Shown piece by piece: positions 59,669 through 64,000 of a DNA stretch of 64,000 nucleotides. This DNA is from Auriscalpium vulgare (taxonomy: Eukaryota; Basidiomycota; Agaricomycetes; Russulales; Auriscalpiaceae). A program made the position numbers and the translations under genes. The stretch is taken from positions 372,001 to 436,000 of the forward strand of contig JAHBBC010000016.1 of the NCBI GenBank assembly GCA_019915015.1, given 5' to 3'. The notes beneath the pieces are model-generated. The model saw only the letters and a list, made by a program, of their open reading frames with translations, did no database searches and was not told where the DNA came from. Every line of letters starts with the position of its first letter. Within the stretch, counting starts at the first letter, position 1.

Positions 59669-60230
59669 TCACCGTGTTCGCTTTCCCTCCGACACGGGTC
59701 GCCCTACACTGCTGACAGGCTTTGCGCTAGCGGTTCCAAGCCTGGCAAGACCTGTGTTCAATGCGCCAACTATTGGGGTGGGTCGTTTCGAGAATACGAG
59801 CTTCTTGCGCACGATGGCGGTGATTGTGTATGAAGGGGGTTCTGGAGCGGTATTGGGCTGTGACGGGGTATCCGACTCGAGGTCGTCATTTGGGGGCGGT
59901 GTCAACGATGGGGGTGTTTTGCGGTAGAGCACGGCCAGAGGTTTGGGAAGAGAGACGACCTTGCCCTCGAGCAGGTGATAGCCAACGAGAAGGGTCGGCT
60001 TCGTCTACAAAGACGGTCAGAACATGCGATAGCACATAACCAGTGAGCAAGCATACCTTTCCGTCGTCGCTCATTGTCAGTGTCCCTACAGTCTGACCGC
60101 GTTTATCGCCTTCGACCTCGAGCGTGCCCTGCAGCTCGATGAGAACGACCTCGGAGGTGCCAATTTGCGCAAGACTGGGTGGCAATTTGGAGGAGCCAGA
60201 GGCGTCAGGAAGTGTGATTGGTATGATCAT
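59669..60230 (-). CDS. CTF8: Ctf8, subunit of the Ctf18 clamp-loader complex
   Basis: Two exons, 60230-60057 and 60004-59669, give 169 residues. Ctf8 joins Ctf18, Dcc1 and RFC2-5 to form an alternative PCNA loader needed for sister-chromatid cohesion and replication checkpoint signalling. The conserved stretch is clear: VLIELQGTLEVEG, VGTLTMSDDG, TLLVGYHLLEGKVVSLPKPL, AVLYRK. The last about 70 residues are Pro/Ser-rich then basic. The start at 60230 (MIIPITLP) matches the family start; an upstream in-frame ATG at 60299 would add 23 residues. Divergent from the hydrolase gene. Confidence 0.88.
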
Positions 60231-60424
60231 TGATTGGAGATGGTCAAAGGCGACTTTGAGACGGAAAGGCGCGAGGATGTCGTTGAGAGAAAGACGCAAC
60301 GTCGCCGCTCGCGACGCGTTTCAGTTTGGACGCGTCTGCTGACCAATGACTCTAAGCGCCTGTCGGCGAGACGTCCATGATCGCACTCCCGACTCAGTCA
60401 TTCTCTCTCATCCAGCGAGCAACT
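60231..60424. promoter_or_regulatory. Bidirectional promoter CTF8 / hydrolase
   Basis: The 194 bp between start codons include GACGCGT-type sequence: ACGCGT at 60316-60321 and GACGCGTC at 60330-60337. These resemble MluI cell-cycle boxes, which would suit a replication gene. That link is inference. Confidence 0.4.
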
Positions 60425-61369
60425 ATGTCTTTGCCAGAGTCCCTTGTTTTGCCTGACATCGTTGAGCTATCGTCAGGCCTGAAACTGGAGGCCCTCTTGA
60501 CTCCCCCGGTCCTGCTCACACCTCCACAGTCGTCAAAGATTCCAGGCAAGGTGGCTATCTGCCTACATCCATGGTCGAGGCTTGGCGGAAACATGAACGA
60601 CCCGTGCGTCAAAAGTGCCTTTCACTTTATATGTCAATTTGCTGAGCATTCGCGCGTACCTCTGCAGCGTGCTCCGTTCGCTCGACCATCCGCTCTCAAG
60701 TCGGCTCGGCTTTCACGTCATTCGATTCAACTCTCGGGGTGTAGGGCGGTCGTCGGGCTGGGCGTCGCTAAATGGGATTCAGGAGGTGGAGGATCTAAAA
60801 GAACTTGTGAAATATGCCGTTGAGAAGGTTGGGAATGTTACCGATGTAGCCCTCATCGTGCGTCGTCTTTTACGAGCGTCTGCGCCTCCATTATGCAACA
60901 CCGGTTCTCACCTTTCTCCTGACCACAGGGATATTCGAACGGATCTTTACCGGTGTCGATGCACCCACTTCTCCCGCCGCCTATCCGCACCTCCCACATC
61001 CTCATCTCGTATCCTTTCGGCCCGCGCGGGGCTTTGACACTCTTCAACTCTCGCGCCTACCAACAAGGTCTTGAGAATACCCTGCGAAGTCCTGGCGCGC
61101 GCGTTCTCCTCGTGTACGGCGATGAAGACGACTTCACTTCCATTTCCTCGTACGATAAATGGGTCGACGGCCTCCAAAAAACTGCACAGCAGAGCTGCGG
61201 GCCGTTGACAGGCACTGTGGCAAATCTTTCACCTGTGGGATTGGGGTCCTCAAGCAACCCGGAGAAGAGGCTCAAAGTGGTGCCGGTCAAAGGAGCCACG
61301 CATTTTTGGATGGGCAGTGCAAGTCGAGAATTGCTCCACCACGTCGTCAGTTTTCTCGAAGCTTTGTAG
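60425..61369 (+). CDS. Alpha/beta hydrolase
   Basis: Three exons (60425-60603, 60668-60857, 60929-61369) give 269 residues. The fold is shown by AICLHPWSRLGGNMNDP (oxyanion region), VIRFNSRGVGRSSG (HGR-type strand), the nucleophile elbow GYSNGS split off at an exon start, LLVYGDEDDFTS with the acid residue, and the catalytic His in GATHFW. The RGVGRS and HPxxxLGG pattern resembles bacterial and fungal dienelactone-hydrolase/YheT-like enzymes. The substrate is unknown. An in-frame ATG at 60377 would add 16 residues. It shares a 194-bp divergent promoter with CTF8. Confidence 0.85.
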
Positions 61370-64000
61370 GCCCACCTGGGCACTATGACCAACCCCCAGA
61401 CGTGCCTCTCGCGCGGTGGAGAGCAGTCTGAGGCCTGACGAGAATGGAATTTGGTATGAGAATCTCGAATCCTGTGCTGGCCAAGCTCACCAACCTTTCC
61501 GTAGAATCAGGTGCCTCGGATCTTGAAGCACACGGTCGCCAGCATCGTACGTGGCTTACCTTAGGTTCAACTCAGGCGCCGTGTGTGTGGCTCTGGGGAT
61601 ACATCATCTCAGTACATACGACCCGTTCCCTCAATGCTCATTGGGTTCTGTCACTGACGACTCGGTCTGCGGTGCCTTACAAGTGATACAGAAGCCATAT
61701 CTGCGGTACGATCATGGGTCGCACATGCCGTCCTATCTATGACACGGCTGTGCAAGCTTACCATAATGTTACGACGTATTTCCACCCGATATCAAGCGGC
61801 AATCCATTCAAGAGATAGTCGAACCTCCGATGGCTGTCGCCGTGAGGTTGGAAGAGATCAGGCGCTGGAGGAGTCGTCAAGACGTGGCAGGTGGTGTCGC
61901 TCTGTGAACCCCACCTACCTTCAGTTTTCCTTACTGAGCTCGTCGCTTTTAGATGCAGGCAATGAAGCGCTACTTACGAATGCCGACTCGGGCGTGTAGA
62001 AGGCATGTTTGCGGGACGTAAGTCGCTTTCGTCATAGCCGCGATCACTGAGTGCCTCACCGAATCGTGAATTGTCAACCGATTTCTATGATTTCTTGGGT
62101 GAAAATAAGGTCGAAATCTGACCGACGCGCGACAGATAGGCCGTGTGCCTCGCACCATGAACGTCCACGCTGGTGAGCCTTGGCACCGTGTTACTTGCCC
62201 ATGCAAGCCTGCACAGCCTATTGATCACGGCAGCTTCTAGAAACGACCGAATCGACGTTCACGGTTCAGTTCGTCGGCATCTCGGGCTTCTGAAACTCCG
62301 TTGAACCCTAGCGGTCGCGCATGGAGGTTTCCGCCATCGCCGTTCGTGCGCGCATTCCTGTGGCCAACCCTCCCATCATCCTCCCTCTACCCTTGAAGCC
62401 GTGATACCGCGAGAGCAGGGCTAAGACAGCCTTGGGACCCCAGCCCAGTGGGCTTGGGAGTCTGGTACCGTTCAAAACGGGGTCCTTGTCCAGTAGCAAG
62501 GCTCCTGCACAGCCTCGACAAACGCGGTCCGGAGTCCATCGGCAATGAGCGGTTCCCCTGGACCAGCACCGTACCAGCGATATCTGCTAGGGGCCGCCGC
62601 CTCTCTACCGTTTGCCCTCCATCCAACGCTCCCCCAGTGTCTCTAGTCGGAGGCGGTTGCTACGGCGCTGTGGGCCTGTGGCCCTTCTTAAAGACCTGCC
62701 TGATCGGGAATGTGGCTGCCGGCAGTTCGGTGTGCCCTGAAGCAAAGCGGCTCCGCCACACGGTGCCTCTGAATCAACGATGCAAAACGCACATCGTCGG
62801 CGATGCGAATAGCGAAGTGGAAGTTAGTGACGAAACGCGGAGACGTGTGGGTGTAGGTGGTGGGTGAGTATTGTGTATTGTGTTCTGCGAAATTCTATCA
62901 TATTCCAGCGCAGCCCGGCTGCTTATACATGCCTCCCACAGATGTTTTGTCGGACTGCGCACCCGAGGTGCCGCCAAAACCATTTGCCATTTTCATCCAT
63001 AACGCTGTGCATGCGCCGTCGAGCGTGTGCGGCCGCCACAATAGGCGCCGTGCCCGCCCAATCCAACCCTCCAGCCCTCCAGCTTAGTACACCCACCCAC
63101 TCTCCGGGGTCTAAGTGCCCAGAGTTCACTGCCTTCCATCGCGCCTGTGCAGCCTTGCGGGTACATCCGTGTGGTTCCCCACGTCCATCGCCCAGAACCA
63201 CAGTGACGGAGCGGCCGCTCCAACCTTATTATTCAGGAAGTGGGCCGCAGCTCCGCACGCAGCATCCGCGCACCGCCTCACTTTCCAATTATACTCCGCA
63301 GCAGTCTTGCGGACCCGCCAATTCGGGCTCGTGTAATGATACTAGCACGAATTATAAGTCGGGAGACGCGCTTGAGGTGAAGTTTTGCGCTCATCGTGTT
63401 CTGAACGATGTGCGCTACTGATGCGATCAGCACAGGATTATCGCTTGGTGTTCCTTACACGCGATGATCGGACAACGAATCTCCTGGGCATCCATTAGCT
63501 TTTAGCGGGAAATTTGGAATTTACGCTGCCCGGCACAGCGGTTGTCCCTGCCCTCGGAACAACGGGGATACAGCGTCGCAGCCTTGTTGGAAGCATGTAC
63601 GCCTTTTACATGCTGTGCGCTTTCGCAGAGGACAACATGTTGCGCTGTCATGAGCTACACAGACAGGCGCAACGCCTCGCAACGTGTGGACAACGCAGCT
63701 GCCCTTGCTTCTATTATCTCGAACCTTCTGCCTCTCTCGCGAGGGTCTCAATCGGCGAGACAATGCGCTGCCCATTGTTGTCGTGAGGCTGTTGTTCTTC
63801 ATGTCCTCGAGGCTTTTGTTCTCCATTAACGACTTCGTTAGCGCCGGCCCTGTTGGGCCGGAGTTGTCCGCTCGTCAGTGACTTGCATAGCGCTTCGCCT
63901 AGCAACCTTGGTGCTCTTCTATATGGATTCCGTACATCTTTGCACGGCATATGACCTCCGCCTTTGATAGTTAATTCGACGGCTCTGCTTCATGTGGAAA
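61370..64000. other. No supported gene
   Basis: Both strands carry only short overlapping open frames without a domain or splice logic. No repeat matching E1-E3 was noticed. A gene relic or a species-specific gene cannot be excluded. Confidence 0.45.

Overview
The window is nuclear DNA of a filamentous basidiomycete, most likely an Agaricomycete of the wood- or litter-decay kind. Supporting evidence: nearly every gene is cut by many introns of about 48-68 nt with GT..AG ends; the fatty acid synthase is one fused polypeptide carrying both yeast-type subunits; a secreted GH10 xylanase with an N-terminal fungal cellulose-binding module is present; and the other genes (polyphosphate synthase VTC4, Rag-type GTPase Gtr2, NTH1, eIF3j, PWP1, F-box, Ctf8) are typical fungal housekeeping genes. 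I rebuilt exon structures by hand. Most spliced models have a total length divisible by three, which is a useful internal check.

Layout. 0.8-4.3 kb: a DUF2235 hydrolase fused to seven nearly identical WD40 repeats (+). 4.9-6.2 kb: a single-pass membrane protein with a Ser/Thr/Pro-rich ectodomain (-). 6.5-8.3 kb: a mitochondrial PPR-like protein (+). 9.1-11.1 kb: a cyclopropane-fatty-acid-synthase-family methyltransferase with a 7-bp duplication in its SAM motif (+). 11.5-14.9 kb: VTC4 (-), divergent from Gtr2/RagC at 16.2-17.5 kb (+). 19.1-31.9 kb: the 3,932-residue fused FAS (+). 32.1-33.0 kb: an unknown basic protein (-). 34.0-35.7 kb: GH10-CBM1 xylanase (+), tail to tail with NTH1 (-). 37.5-38.5 kb: eIF3j (+). 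38.7-40.8 kb: PWP1 (-). 41.1-42.9 kb: F-box protein (-). 43.9-45.2 kb: short-chain dehydrogenase (+).

From about 45.4 to 56 kb the gene-dense organisation stops. Three related copies of an unclassified repeat element lie here: one inverted (about 45.48-48.70 kb) and two in tandem on the + strand (about 52.23-54.56 kb and from 54.60 kb). They are full of 18-bp-type minisatellites and surround one small gene (50.55-51.42 kb). Genes resume at 59.7-61.4 kb with a divergent Ctf8 and alpha/beta hydrolase pair. The last 2.6 kb shows nothing I can support.

The most striking feature is four microexons, of 1, 2, 7 and 9 nt, in three genes within 25 kb. Each lies inside what would otherwise be a double-length intron, and each is needed to keep frame or to supply a conserved motif. 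The adjacent VTC4 and Gtr2 genes share a divergent promoter region and both encode vacuole-associated nutrient-signalling proteins, which may be meaningful or chance. I found no CRISPR array, rRNA or convincing tRNA.
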